Shown one piece after another: positions 1-9,786 of a stretch of DNA of 64,000 nucleotides. The position numbers and the translations under genes were made by a program. Source of the DNA: Azorinus chamasolen (lineage: Eukaryota > Mollusca > Bivalvia > Cardiida > Solecurtidae); NCBI GenBank assembly GCA_963576725.1, contig OY755239.1, forward strand, positions 58,187,453 to 58,251,452, given 5' to 3'. How positions within the stretch are numbered: the first letter of the stretch is position 1; every line of letters starts with the position of its first letter. Under the pieces are notes generated by a model. The model was given only the letters and a program-made list of their open reading frames with translations, was not told the DNA's origin and searched no databases.

Positions 1-11
1 CTGTAAGAATA

Positions 12-240
12 TTAACCCATTACCTCGTATGCTATTTTTAGACCTGACCTCTTTGAATGAATCTGCCGAAAATGAGCATTTACTAGTGAAAAGGAAAATT
101 TGAGAATTGTGTACTTTTGAAATCATTGTGATAAAAAGAGCATTTGCTTCCATGGAGCAAATGCTCTATTTATCACAATGGTTTCATAAAGTGACTTTTA
201 CAGAGGCGTAGAAAGGCGTATTTATGGCGGAAAGGGTAAA
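12..240 (+). mobile_element. TTAA-A hairpin MITE, copy 1
   Basis: First copy of a family of about 230 bp with ends TTAACCCATT and AATGGGTTAA. The left flank carries the family words CTCTTTGAATAAATCTACC and AAAAGGAGCATTTACTAG. The middle is a stem of about 33 bp per arm running from AACCATTGTGATAAA to its mirror, with a short centre. The right flank has GTGACTTTTACAGAGGCGT. There is no ORF, so it would have to be moved in trans. TTAA targets are typical of piggyBac-type transposases (family knowledge); no such transposase is visible here. The right end is mutated to GGGTAAA and the centre is CCATGG. Confidence 0.85.
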
Positions 241-827
241 CTGAATTGTTTATATGAACAACGGAATAATTTATCATAGCGTATTATTCATAAAGACACG
301 GACGTGACTCTGGTCAGATGGCTCTTATAAGAACCATCTGTTCATGACCTACCCCATTCGCAAGGTGCAAAACTGCGCGTTTCTTTGAAGTAATGGGTTA
401 CATGAAACCGGTGAAATATATGTAGACGTTTCAGACTGATAAACCGCATCAGAAATACTTCCTTAATTATGGTACTTATTTTCTCGCTTCTCAGTCGTGC
501 TAGATAAGCTGAGTTACTAAAAATAGCCGTACTAGAAATCCTTATCTGGAACACCCCGTGACAAGTGTATTCATACGCGCGATTGGGTAAAATCAATACA
601 AGGGAAGGACTTCTTACAGAATTATACCAACATTTCTATAGGCAACAACCTTATGAATTGAAATTAATGTAAGTAATTAGCACGAATATGAAAATCTATT
701 TATCATATAAACACTTTAAAAGCCTATTTAATTAACCGAAGACGTTGTTTTGTAGTCACTCAGTCATTTATATTTACGCCAAAACGTAACGTTTGTGGTT
801 GTCATAACAAATGACGTCATTAGAGGG
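241..827. other. unassigned AT-rich stretch
   Basis: No gene or recognised repeat family. The 84-codon minus-strand frame at 342-596 has no recognisable motif and is of a length expected by chance. Confidence 0.5.
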
Positions 828-964
828 TTAATACACGTTTTTTCGGGCAATAACATCTGCAATGTCCCGAGGGACTGTTGTTGGCCCGAGTCCTTCGGGC
901 TCGGGCCAACAACAGTCCCTCGGGACACTGCAGATGTTATTGCCCGAAAACAAACGTGTATTAA
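828..964. mobile_element. Near-complete TTAA-ended palindrome (element L)
   Basis: The whole 137 bp is one inverted repeat, from TTAATACACG to CGTGTATTAA, centred near 896. The stem is GC-rich (CCCGAGGGACTGTTGTTGG and its mirror) with only a few mismatches and almost no loop. Both ends are TTAA, so it may be a foldback MITE of the TTAA class. I see no second copy in the window. The frames at 795-980 and 862-1122 cross it and are not genes. Confidence 0.75.
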
Positions 965-1512
965 CGCTATTCTTGCATAAAACCAATTTTCTGCTCTCCT
1001 GCATCAATTTAATTCTTCAAAATACAGGCAAAACAACGGCAGCAAAACTATACACTTCTTTGACACTTCGGCGATTTATGCTGTTTCTGGGCCACTGTTT
1101 TCTTTTCGACGTCAATTCATGATTGTATCAAATACCGTTTACACGGAATTTCATTCAATATGTCTATCACTAAAAACAGTTCATTGTCGGTGCTCCTGGA
1201 AATACTCACACCCCGGCGTTCACCTAGCTTAGGTCAAAACGCTGTAGCATTCGCGTCCATTGTTTACCTTAGGCCCGTAATAGGTATAATTAAAACCGGT
1301 CAACAACAGCGCGTGAGCACGAGAATCGCCTTGTTAATACATGGTCTAGCGGGACTACAACAGCACGTTTTATGCAAGAATTTGGTGTCACGCCTAAAGT
1401 TATGCTGCGGTCTGTTGCTATTAGATATGGAAGTCGTATTACGCAATGTAAAGTAGTACTTCACAAATTCGTTAATTTTCTTGGTTTTAGGGCGTATTTC
1501 AGCGAGAAAAAT
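965..1512. other. unassigned stretch between two palindromes
   Basis: Short overlapping frames on both strands (1160-1456, 1300-1518, 1372-1650) show no domain, and one runs into the palindrome at 1513. No repeat family is recognised. Confidence 0.45.
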
Positions 1513-1668
1513 AATCAAGTATGGGATTTGTTAAAGCCGGGGGGGGGGGGGGTTCTATACCCTCGGTTGGTCTGTTCCTATCGGAAACTCGCTAAAGCTC
1601 GTTTCCGACTGGAACAGACCAACCTCGGGTATAGAAACCCCCGTCTTTAACAAAACCCATGCTTGATT
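1513..1668. mobile_element. Foldback palindrome with poly-G tract (element M)
   Basis: About 156 bp folds on itself. The left arm AATCAAGTATGGGATTTG matches the inverse of the right end at 1650-1668. The inner arms CCTCGGTTGGTCTGTTCC and GGAACAGACCAACC are near perfect, and the centre is a short AAACTCGCTAAAGCTCG. The left arm holds a run of about 14 G at 1540-1553 where the right arm has only CCCCC, so the G tract has expanded on one side. No flanking target duplication is clear. Confidence 0.7.
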
Positions 1669-2379
1669 CTATTAATCGGGATAAGTAATTATCAGCCTGT
1701 GTAGTATCCGCTTGGAGAACATGTTTGTTGAAAAAATATAAGTATGTACCATCGCAAGTATCAGTATATTTTCTTAAACTCTGTTGTCTATCAGAACGTG
1801 TAGGCGAAATGTGTGTTTACACAGAACAAGGCATAATTACAAAGAATTCTAGAGCTGTTTAGCCCGTAGAAACATTAGATTTTACAATAAAATATTAATT
1901 GACAAGCGATGTCCGTCAATGTTTTTTGGTTTTCCTAAGGGTAATTGCGTTTTATTCCTCTTCAGTAATTGGACTCGCGGGACTGCTTGTAACATATAAT
2001 TCAATTGTGCATTTGTTTTACACGCAGCATTAAAATACGTTCTGTAAAACAGCCGTTGTATTTTGTAAATGCCAACAAATAAAAATTTATGTCGCGTATA
2101 AATGACAACATTCATATATTCAGTTACTGTGATTTAATTTGCGATACAAATTGGAATCACCACGGGATTACATCAAATTAGACCGAAATTCATATTAAAT
2201 GCATGTTGAATAAAATCGGTTAGCGACATCAACAATGGCAGGTAAACTTAATGTTGAACAAGTATCGAATTTAGAATTGCTGTAAATATAATTTCAGTCA
2301 TTTTACTCAGTGAATATCAATGTAAGAAATATAAAACTTTTATGTATATCAGTCAGCTGAATTCTTATAATGGAATATA
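1669..2379. other. unassigned AT-rich stretch
   Basis: No gene or known family seen. The minus-strand frame 1882-2115 has no recognisable motif. Confidence 0.45.
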
Positions 2380-2535
2380 GTAAAAAAGGTATGTTTAGCC
2401 ACGCCTGAAATGGTAGAATCAGATCTATATTTTGAGTTCATAAGCAAACAGAGAATACCCTGACTAGTTGGCTCCTTGATGAACGGCTTGATCTGGGTTT
2501 CAAATGACGTATACATGGAGTAACAAGTAAACCAT
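2380..2535 (+). mobile_element. TTAA-B remnant
   Basis: Degraded copy. GTAGAATCAGATCTATATT and CATAAGCAAACAGAG are typical of the B left side. The stem is decayed (CCTGACTAGTTGGCTCC) and the right end is lost. Confidence 0.5.
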
Positions 2536-2644
2536 GATCATGGAATCCGGACTATGACCTGTATTATTTCGAAAGTGGCAATTTCATATGCATACTTTGG
2601 TATAAATTGTACAAAAGAACACTTGAAAAGCAACCACAGTATTT

Positions 2645-2760
2645 ATTTTCATAGGAGTCTTTAAAATAATGTAGTTGTTTAATGCACGGCACATGTAGTG
2701 CAGAAAACCCCTGTATGAGCTTTCTGTATAACCCATGTCCTACCTTATGAAGTTATGCTT
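2645..2760. mobile_element. F4 element remnant
   Basis: CATAGGAGTCTTTAAAATAA, then TGTTTAATGCA and GTAGTGCAGAAA, match the left arm of the F4 copy at 5481. The right arm is reduced to GAGCTTTCTG. The TIRs are not recognisable. Confidence 0.5.
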
Positions 2761-2987
2761 GCACTTGTATTGAACGTCCTGGGTTAACGTTCTATTGAGC
2801 GGTCGTATTAGAATGTGCGGTAATATATAGTGTACAGTCAGTCAAGTAGAATGATGTACAAATGTAGTACAACAAGGCTTGCGTTATGTTGTCTTAGTAT
2901 GAATGTTACCGGTTTTCGACATCAACTCCGTACAGTATGACGTTGGCCACATTAAGCCTTACACCAAAGTTTTTTACGTCATTTAAT

Positions 2988-3217
2988 ACTAGTATTCTCA
3001 GTTTTGATACATACTGAATATTCGTAGACAAAATAGTTATAATGCAGTATGAAAGGTGGAACATTGTAGATATTGTAGAAAATACAGAAACAGATCTATC
3101 AAATTCCATAGGTAAACAGAGCAGATCCTGATCAGACGGTTCGTATAGGAGCCGTCTGATCTGGGTCTAATATGTTGGCAAATGCGTGGAAACTTGCTTA
3201 TATAAAGGAAAGAACTA
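2988..3217 (+). mobile_element. TTAA-B hairpin MITE
   Basis: The left part has ATACTGAATATTC, AAAATAGTTATAATG and GGTGGAACATTGTAG. The hairpin is CTGATCAGACGG / CCGTCTGATCTGGGTC around position 3148. Left terminus decayed; the right end reads AAAGGAAAGAACTAATG, a mutated GGGTTAA. Confidence 0.7.
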
Positions 3218-3682
3218 ATGAACTAAAGAGGCACATACTGCAGATAAAAATGAAGATGTGTTACACGGTTGCTAATGGCACACGCGGTCATTGATCCAGA
3301 CCTTCTCAACTCATTTATTTTACTAATATTTTCTTTTAGAACATAATTGGTTCTTTATTAGTCGAGTTATACAGTGTGTTTCTAGATTATAAAACTATTG
3401 GATTGATGAATAACGCTTTCTGATAATTTCAGAATTCAAATTTCAGACAGGTTGCGAAAACGCAATCAGCAGCCTATATAAAACGGCATGCATATCATGG
3501 TGCAAATCGGAGCCGCTTGCTTTCATATATTAGATACAATTAGAGATACAAAATGGCATGCTGACACGTTTATACAGGTATTAAGAATACACTTACATAT
3601 GGGATCAACGTGTCATCTATACGACTACTAACTAACAAACGTTAATGAGAGATACATCCGTTGGAAATTAATTATTCCAATA
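3218..3682. other. unassigned stretch
   Basis: AT-rich sequence without an ORF or recognised repeat. Confidence 0.4.
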
Positions 3683-3870
3683 TTAACCCTTATCTGCTCC
3701 AATTTGAACCAGCTGCATTGTTGAATACTTCCGATTCGAACAACCTTTTGTGAACATGTTGCGCTTCAAGCAGTTTAGATCCTGATATATCCTGAGTTAC
3801 CCGTCGTATCATCTGGATCCACGCTGTTTGTAAATGCGAATTATGTCGCGGTTGGCGGGGAAAGAATTAA
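3683..3870 (+). mobile_element. TTAA-D hairpin MITE
   Basis: Begins TTAACCCTTATCTGCTCC and carries ACTTCCGATTCGA. The decayed hairpin is GATCCTGATATATCCTGAGTTACCC with mirror GTCGTATCATCTGGATCC, followed by CTGTTTGTAAATGCGAATTA. Its last TTAA (3867-3870) is also the first TTAA of the TTAA-A copy that follows. Confidence 0.75.
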
Positions 3871-4075
3871 CCCATTCCATCATAGGCTATTTTAGACCTA
3901 ACCTCTTTGAATAAATCTACCAAATGGAGCATTTACTAGAGAAAAGGAAAATGTTAGTATTGAAACCATTGTGATAAATAGAGCATTTGCTCCATAGGAG
4001 CAAATGCTCTATTTATCACAATGGTTTAAAGAAGTGACTGTTACAGAGGCGTAGAAAGGCGTATTTTTGAGTTAA
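3867..4075 (+). mobile_element. TTAA-A hairpin MITE, copy 2
   Basis: Starts TTAACCCATTCC and ends GAGTTAA. The stem is intact with the odd-length centre TCCATAGGA in place of TCCTATAGGA. Adjoins the D copy through a single shared TTAA. Confidence 0.88.
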
Positions 4076-4578
4076 TGTTGATTTTTTATGTGCATACATC
4101 TACGATTGTTTTCATTTCTCCTAATAGTTAAACTAAGTGAAACATCGACTTTAGAATAATTTACGTTTATTTATTACTGTTATCATCGACCATTTTGAAT
4201 AACTGGGGGAAACACTTGTATATTATATCTAGATAACGCTACTTTTATTCCCTTTATCTGTCATATGGTATCAAAGCATTAATCATTTGTACACTAAATT
4301 TGCACAAGTATCAAGATGATGTGCAGAGATAAATTTCTGGTATTCTAATAAAAGGCGGAATCAGACATAATGATCTTCATATTTGCATTTCGTATAACCT
4401 TAACACACTTTTGGCGAATGTGTAAATGCGTATCCAGATGCGACGACATCTTCCACGGCGTCTCAACGGAATAAAAAAGTTGTTGAACCTCTGTTTTGAT
4501 TCTGGAAACATAGCACGATACATTACTGAATGTAAATGTACACGTTTTACTCTTTTCCTGCAAAATAAGTATCACCTG
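4076..4578. other. unassigned stretch
   Basis: No gene or repeat recognised. The opposed frames at 4345-4575 and 4426-4638 overlap, and the second runs into the K element, so neither is supported. Confidence 0.4.
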
Positions 4579-4792
4579 TTAACCCATTTGCGCCCACGAT
4601 CGCATATATGGGACGTAGGCAAACAGTGTAGACTCTGATCAGACGCCGCATAATGCGGCGTCTGATCAAAGTCTACACTATTTGCTAATAGGAATTTCAA
4701 TATAAAACAAAACGAAATTGAAAATTTAGGTCAGGCATCCCTTAGATAAAAAATGGACTAATCTAATATATAAACACTGGGCGCTGCTTCAT
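4579..4792 (-). mobile_element. TTAA-K hairpin MITE, copy 1
   Basis: TTAACCCATTTGCGCCCACG, then the hairpin GTGTAGACTCTGATCAGACG with centre CCGCATAATGCGG and mirror arm, then CTATTTGCTAATAGGAATTT. This is the reverse of the better copy at 63084-63312. The far end is worn to CTGGGCGCTGC. Confidence 0.75.
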
Positions 4793-4949
4793 GTTTCAAA
4801 GTGGCGTTTTGCTCGATTTCCGTACGAACTATAATCGATGTCAACCAGGTTTGATCCTGATGAAACACCGAGGTACTCGGCGTCTTCTCTGAACTCAAAC
4901 TGCTTGCAAAGGTTATCACGGATTCGCCTATTGCGGTGAAAGAGTTTAC
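4793..4949 (+). mobile_element. TTAA-D type remnant
   Basis: Hairpin GATCCTGATGAAACACCGAG / CTCGGCGTCTTCTCTG, then CTGCTTGCAAAGGTTATCAC. It lies tightly between the K copy and the B copy and probably shares their terminal tetranucleotides. Confidence 0.6.
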
Positions 4950-5193
4950 CCTTTCCCTCATATAAACGTGTTTTCACGCATTTGCAAACAGAGTAGATCC
5001 AGATCAGACGGCTCATAGAGGAGCCGTCTGATCAGGGTCTGCTCTGTTTGCTAATATAATTTGATAGATCTGTTTCTTTACTTTCTATAATGTCTACAAT
5101 GTTCCATCTTCCATATTTCTTTACAACTATTTTGTTAATGAATATTCAGTAGGTATTGAATTTGACCTAAGTACAGAACATGGAAAGTGTTAA
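4946..5193 (-). mobile_element. TTAA-B hairpin MITE
   Basis: Inverse copy. Starts TTACCCTTTCCCTCATATAA, then GTGTTTTCACGCATTTGC, a stem of GAGTAGATCCAGATCAGACG with mirror CGTCTGATCAGGGTCTGCTC, and ends GGAAAGTGTTAA. One inner arm reads CAGATC and the other CTGATC in family orientation. Confidence 0.85.
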
Positions 5194-5480
5194 AACAAGC
5201 ATACATACAATCTATTATTGAGCGTTCATGAGAATTAAATCGGTCGAGCAGAATTCAGCATTCCAATCAGAACATTGAACTGATGTCGGAAATTATTCCA
5301 GTTCTCGTATAAATAGCACTACCTGGTTTATGGTTAAAGGTGGCTCCATCTGGTCCTTATGACATTAACATAGGAAAAAAGATATCTGCAAAAACTTTGA
5401 AATGCTGTACTGTTACTTAATTTCTGAACCGTTTTATTAGAAACACGGCGTCTCATTAGAATACAATTTGTTTGTAAATA

Positions 5481-5685
5481 CAGTGGAATCTGCCTTAAGC
5501 GGCCATTCATTTACTGAACAGAGGAGTCTTTAAAATAATGTGGTTGTTTAATGCATTGCAAACGTAATGCAGAAAGCCCAATTAGGAGCTTTCTGCATTA
5601 CTTTTGACATGCTTTAAGCTACCTCCTGCCGTATAGACCCATAATTAGAGACCTGTTTGATGGCATCTTAAGACAAGTTCTACCG
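5481..5685. mobile_element. F4 TA-type MITE
   Basis: Flanked by TA on each side. The end CAGTGGAATCTGCCTTAAGC is mirrored by CTTAAGACAAGTTCTACCG. Between them lie GTTGTTTAATGCA, GTAATGCAGAAAGC and a centre CCAATTAGGAGC followed by GCTTTCTGCATTAC. The TA duplication and CAGT ends resemble Tc1/mariner-type MITEs (family knowledge). No ORF. Confidence 0.8.
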
Positions 5686-5744
5686 TACAGGTATGTGTCG
5701 CTTCGGAAGATAATGTTTTAACCGTTGGTACCCGGTGTCCCTTA

Positions 5745-5830
5745 CAAACAACATAGACAAACAGTGTAAACCCAGATCAGAGAGTTCCTGACGGAGTGTC
5801 AGATCAAGGCTTGTTAGTCCAATCGATGTC
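5745..5830. mobile_element. B/K-like hairpin remnant
   Basis: AACAGTGTAAACCCAGATCA and a short, damaged mirror TGTCAGATCAAGGC. Family cannot be decided. Confidence 0.3.
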
Positions 5831-6061
5831 AATGGCTTATACAAGCAACTGTGCTCCCTCAGCATGAAAAGAACATGGATTTGTTCCAAACATCGTCCAG
5901 GCTGGTTCCCCTTAAATTTGGTTGTCCTTCAGAAAGACGTTATGGTTTAAACGTGTAACAGAAGATTAGCCACGCCGTTAGTGTGCGGCATCTGAACAGA
6001 TTCAGGCACCATGATGGTTACTGACAGGTGCATATCCTGATGCAAAACGTGTTCAGATGCA

Positions 6062-6340
6062 TACATTGATCTAATACTGAAGTGTACACAAAGTCCAAGT
6101 GTTCGACTTCTTAAAAGGCAGGTGGTTGCTTAATGCAGGACAAATGTAATGCAGAAAGCTCCTATAGGAGCTTTCTGCATTACATGTAACCTGCATTTAG
6201 CTACCATCTGCCTTACATACCCATAATTAGACCTCTTTGTATGGCTGCTTGGACAGGTTCTACTGTACAGATAGATGCCACTGAGGAGGAAACTGATCTA
6301 ATATTGAAGTGTACACAAATCCCGAGTGTCTGACTCGTTT
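6062..6340. repeat. Imperfect direct repeat flanking an F4 element
   Basis: CTAATACTGAAGTGTACACA at about 6072 recurs as CTAATATTGAAGTGTACACA at about 6298, each followed by a similar AGTGTTCGACT or AGTGTCTGACT. The two copies bracket the F4 copy. Confidence 0.6.
6108..6265. mobile_element. F4 TA-type MITE lacking its left end
   Basis: The core is complete: GCAGGTGGTTGCTTAATGCA, GTAATGCAGAAAGCTCC, TATAGGAGCTTTCTGCATTA, then ACCTGC. The right end GGACAGGTTCTACTG is followed by TA. The left TIR is absent and replaced by unrelated sequence. Confidence 0.75.
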
Positions 6341-6585
6341 ATCAAAGCATGTAGAACTTGTTCAGACGTTGCATGTTAACGACTGCTGTTGACTTGGTTC
6401 TACTGTTGTTTCAAATTGGAATATATAAGTGTCTCTAGTGTGTTATTCACATTGCGTGATTCTTCATATATGTTCATACATATTCAAGTTCGTTCAATTA
6501 TATTGAGCTGTTAACCTGCTGTAAAATGATGTCTGCTTAAGATCCTATTTGTTACAATTTTCACTAGGTTCGAATTCGTTTACGG

Positions 6586-6715
6586 TTTGACAAACGATTG
6601 ACCGAATGTCAAACAGCTTGCATTCTGATTAGGCGCCGAGTTACTCGGTGTTTAATCTATACCCAAACTAGGTGTAAATTTCCGTTAGGTCTCGCTTACT
6701 AGGACAATGGTTAAA
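6586..6715 (+). mobile_element. TTAA-D remnant
   Basis: ACGATTGACCGAATGTCAAA, GCTTGCATTCTGATTAGGCG, centre CCGAGTTACTCGG, then a weak right arm and ATGGTTAA-like end. Confidence 0.55.
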
Positions 6716-6742
6716 AGTATGTATAGCGAATCTGGGCCCATG

Positions 6743-6880
6743 GTTATAAAACAATTTGCTTGAGTCTAAGATCATTCTCAAGCATCTGACTGAGCTACTC
6801 CGATATTTTTTTACCTTGGCCATTGACCTTGCTAAAATTCTGACCGAATGAACTCAGACTCAGTCGCAGAAGTTTTATAA
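6743..6880. repeat. Family G inverted repeat, copy 1
   Basis: GTTATAAAACAATTTGCTTG at the left and AGAAGTTTTATAA at the right are mirror-like. The left arm continues with AGATCATTCTCAAGC. Relative of the cleaner copy at 21624-21714; both lie beside a D fragment. Confidence 0.45.
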
Positions 6881-6957
6881 TCTCGGATTAATGCCTTGTA
6901 TTACACCACTAATGTTACATTTTGTACCACCAGCAGGATGTCTAAAAGACAGACTGT

Positions 6958-7798
6958 AACTTAACGCATCGCGAAAGTTTTGCAGAAAGCTCCTGCATGT
7001 GTATCTTGAATTGATTTCGCCCTGTATTAAGCAACCGCAGCATATTTTCTGGTTATTAGTTTTGAATACTGCTTAAGCCGGTGCTAGGGGCGTGAGTAGT
7101 GTTGCACTTTTAATTACTACTCATGAACAGACTCAATAAAACCGAATCTGCAATTTTCTCTCTTTGCTTCCGAAGGATTTCCCACTTTCAGAGTATATAT
7201 TTGATTAGTAAAGTGGTAGCATTAGATGGATTTTACTGTAAGAACATACTTTCTGACATCATCACAATTTATTTGCAGGCGTTGCTAGAATTATATAGCC
7301 ATTGTATGTGTCTTCCCTCTGTACAGAAGCGCTCAGCATAACACTAATTTAACAATAAAACCACACAGTATAAATAACATTTAAAATATACTTCGAATGT
7401 TGTTGATGGCTTCGCTAAAAGGCTTTTGAAATATGTTTTCGAAATTGAGCTTCAGTCATTCACTTTTCCTGTTACTTTACTGCTGTGGAATATTTTAGTC
7501 CAATTAACTGGGTCTGTATATATTTATTTGCACGGGACCACCTCAGCCATAGGCTAAGTATTAAAATGCGATAGTCACAAAACACTTCTGACTGAAGAAG
7601 CACAGATTGCACGATTAGCACGCAGCTTTGCATTAAACTTGTACATTTCAATCTGATCATATCTCTTTGTTTCTTTGATCGTGTATTATTATCTTGAACA
7701 ATTATTTTCTATCTCTTTCAGACACTCAACATTCTGTTTGTAAGGTATGTAACACATTTTTTTATTTCACTGTTAGCCTATACTCCGCTAAAAGTAAA
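6958..7798. other. unassigned stretch with an F remnant at its start
   Basis: GTTTTGCAGAAAGCTCC and TATTAAGCAACCGC at about 6978-7046 are remains of an F element. The rest is AT-rich. The small frames 7123-7341 and 7472-7660 have no recognisable domain. Confidence 0.4.
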
Positions 7799-7984
7799 TT
7801 AATATCTGCTCAAATATAGATTTTTTACAACGTTGACCTCTTCCATTTGTAAACAAGCCCTTCCGAATCTAGTGACTGTCAAACATTTTGGATCATGATG
7901 AGACTTAAAGTTACGTGGTGTCTCAACTGGAGTTAAGCTGTTTGAAAATGCCAACCAAGTCGTGAATAGCGGGATAAAAGGTAA
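7799..7984 (+). mobile_element. TTAA-D hairpin MITE, degraded
   Basis: Starts TTAATATCTGCTCAAATA. The hairpin GATCATGATGAGACTTAAAG / TGGTGTCTCAACTGG is poor, then CTGTTTGAAAATGCCAACC and AGCGGGATAAAAGG, as in other D right ends. Confidence 0.65.
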
Positions 7985-8033
7985 ACTGCCAAACCGTTTG
8001 ATAGTATGATAGCATTCAACCACAGAACCAATC

Positions 8034-8270
8034 TTGAACCCTTTCCCTGTTTTATGTGTATTCCAAAGTTTAATACCCACTGAATAGTCGCAATGAAATA
8101 TGGAAAGTGTGGGCATTGTAACCATTTTAGAAAGTAAAGAAGCATATCTTTCAAATTCCATTTGCAAACAGAGTAGACCCAGATCAGACGGCTCATATAG
8201 GAGCCGTCTGATCTGGGTCTACTCTGTTTACAAATACGTGAAAACACGTTAATGTGAAGGAAAGGGTTAA
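8034..8270 (+). mobile_element. TTAA-B hairpin MITE
   Basis: Left end TTGAACCCTTTCCCTG (TTAA mutated), right end AAGGGTTAA. Perfectly paired stem around position 8197 with centre GGCTCATATAGGAGCC. Unlike most copies, the two arms are symmetrical (CAGATC on both). Confidence 0.88.
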
Positions 8271-8349
8271 TAACATTTCTGAATTTGTTAAAATTAATGT
8301 CAGATAAATTTACACACCAATCAATTTTAAGCATTGTCCAGTTTACGTA

Positions 8350-8425
8350 TTGCCAGAGTGTGAACTAGCTTGGATATTAATGAGACTGGATCCCAGCTGT
8401 TTGCAAATACCAGTCATGACATACT
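8350..8425 (+). mobile_element. TTAA-D core fragment
   Basis: GAGTGTGAACTAGCTTGGAT, then TGAGACTGGATCCCAGCTG and TTTGCAAATACCAGTCATG. Core only. Confidence 0.45.
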
Positions 8426-8469
8426 TACATGTAGCATGGAAATGGTACAGCTATGCATTTAAACCTGGC

Positions 8470-8724
8470 TTAACCCTTTCCCTATTCTATATGTACAAAT
8501 CCCAATACCTACTGAATATCCATGGACAAAATAGTTATACTGACATATTGACATATGAAAAGTGGAGCATTGAAGACATTTTAGAAAGGAAAGAAACATA
8601 TCTTTCAAATTCTATAAGCAAACAGAGCAGACCCTGATCAGACGGCTCCTATAAGAGCCGTCTGATCTGGGTCTGCTCTGTTTGCAAATGGGTGAAAACA
8701 CGTTTATGTGAGGGAAAGGGTTAA
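8470..8724 (+). mobile_element. TTAA-B hairpin MITE
   Basis: A full-length example with TTAA at both ends. Left flank: TTAACCCTTTCCCTATTC, CAATACCTACTGAATATCC, AAAATAGTTATA. The stem pairs GAGCAGACCCTGATCAGACG with CGTCTGATCTGGGTCTGCTC, leaving one mismatch (CTGATC against CAGATC). Right flank: GTGAAAACACGTTTATGTG. Confidence 0.92.
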
Positions 8725-8829
8725 TAGAATGTGATATGACTATCATCTAATCGCAAACAAGTGAGTGGGTTGTGCGTTTTATAAAATTAATGGTATAAAT
8801 AAAGCAAGTACATAAAAAATATGCCTTAG

Positions 8830-9019
8830 CGGCATTCAAAAATATTTCTGATTATAGGTCTGTAAGGCATGTAATAGCGTAATGTAGGTCAACAGAAATG
8901 CAGAAAGGTCCTATACATGTAGCAGCCTTCTGAATTACTTCTGTTCTGCATTAAGCAACCAGCTGATTTTTAAGAATTTTATGTTCAATAACTGAATGGC
9001 GGCTTAAGACAGGTTCTAC
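8830..9019. mobile_element. F4 element, degraded
   Basis: CCTTAGCGGCATTCA and the end GGCTTAAGACAGGTTCTAC are F4 ends. Core words GCAGAAAGGTCC and CTGCATTAAGCAACC remain. Confidence 0.6.
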
Positions 9020-9035
9020 TTATTTAAATCAAATA

Positions 9036-9228
9036 CAGTAAAACCCCTTTAATGCGACCACAAAATATGGGCATAATTATGGGTGGCAGAGGCAGATGGT
9101 AGCTTAATGCAGGGCAAAAGTAATGTAGAGGAGCTTTCTGCATTACTTTGTCCTTCATTAAATAATCACCTGCTTATAAAGACGCCCATGTTTATTCATT
9201 AAGTGGTCGCATTAGAGGGGTTCCACTG
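9036..9228. mobile_element. F2 TA-type MITE
   Basis: TA on both sides. CAGTAAAACCCCTTTAATGC mirrors GCATTAGAGGGGTTCCACTG (as GCATTAGAGGGG). Part of the left inner arm is missing, since GTAATGTAGAGG jumps to AGCTTTCTGCATTAC. Confidence 0.82.
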
Positions 9229-9259
9229 TACATTCATAAATGTTTATACTGCTCATCGC

Positions 9260-9357
9260 GACCTGACTGGAATTTTCATCCTGCATCGGTTAAAAAAGAC
9301 GCCAAACAATTCGATATCTCAGCTGGGTCCAATCTGTTTGACACTCGGCCAAAAGCT
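9260..9357 (-). mobile_element. TTAA-D remnant
   Basis: GACGCCAAACAATTCG, CTCAGCTGGGTCCAATCTG, then TTTGACACTCGGCCAAAAG, which is the inverse of the D left side. Confidence 0.4.
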
Positions 9358-9608
9358 TACGCAATTTGGAAGTTAGTAAGTATTGTTATAGACATTATTA
9401 TGAATATATATCAGTTTTACGGCATGATAATGGTAAATGATTTATGTGATTCCATTGGTGTAGATCACAATCAAGAGACCCCAACATGCATTTCTTATTA
9501 TTGTGCTGTTGTTTTATATCATGGACTGGTGATTATATTTTACGGATTATTGAATATAGAAATAGATAAATCGGGTTGAGTGACGAACTTTTTTTGTAGA
9601 TAATATTA

Positions 9609-9786
9609 CAGTAAAACCCCTCAAATGCGACCAGCAAAAAGGGGCATAGTTCACAGTGGCAAAGGCAGATGGTAGCCTTATGCAGGAGCTTTCTGCATAA
9701 CTTTCGTCCTGCATTAAGCAACCACCTGCTTATAAAAACTGCCATGTTTATTCATTAAGTGGACGCATTAGAGGGATTTTAATTTA
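9609..9786. mobile_element. F2 TA-type MITE
   Basis: CAGTAAAACCCCTCAAATGC at the left, GCATTAGAGGGATTTTA at the right. The core is shortened: CCTTATGCAGGAGCTTTCTG lacks much of the left arm. Confidence 0.75.

Noticed and set aside
4579..4792. Hairpins as bacterial terminators or riboswitches
   Set aside because: No T-run after the stems, TTAA or TA duplications at the borders, and many dispersed copies identify them as MITEs.
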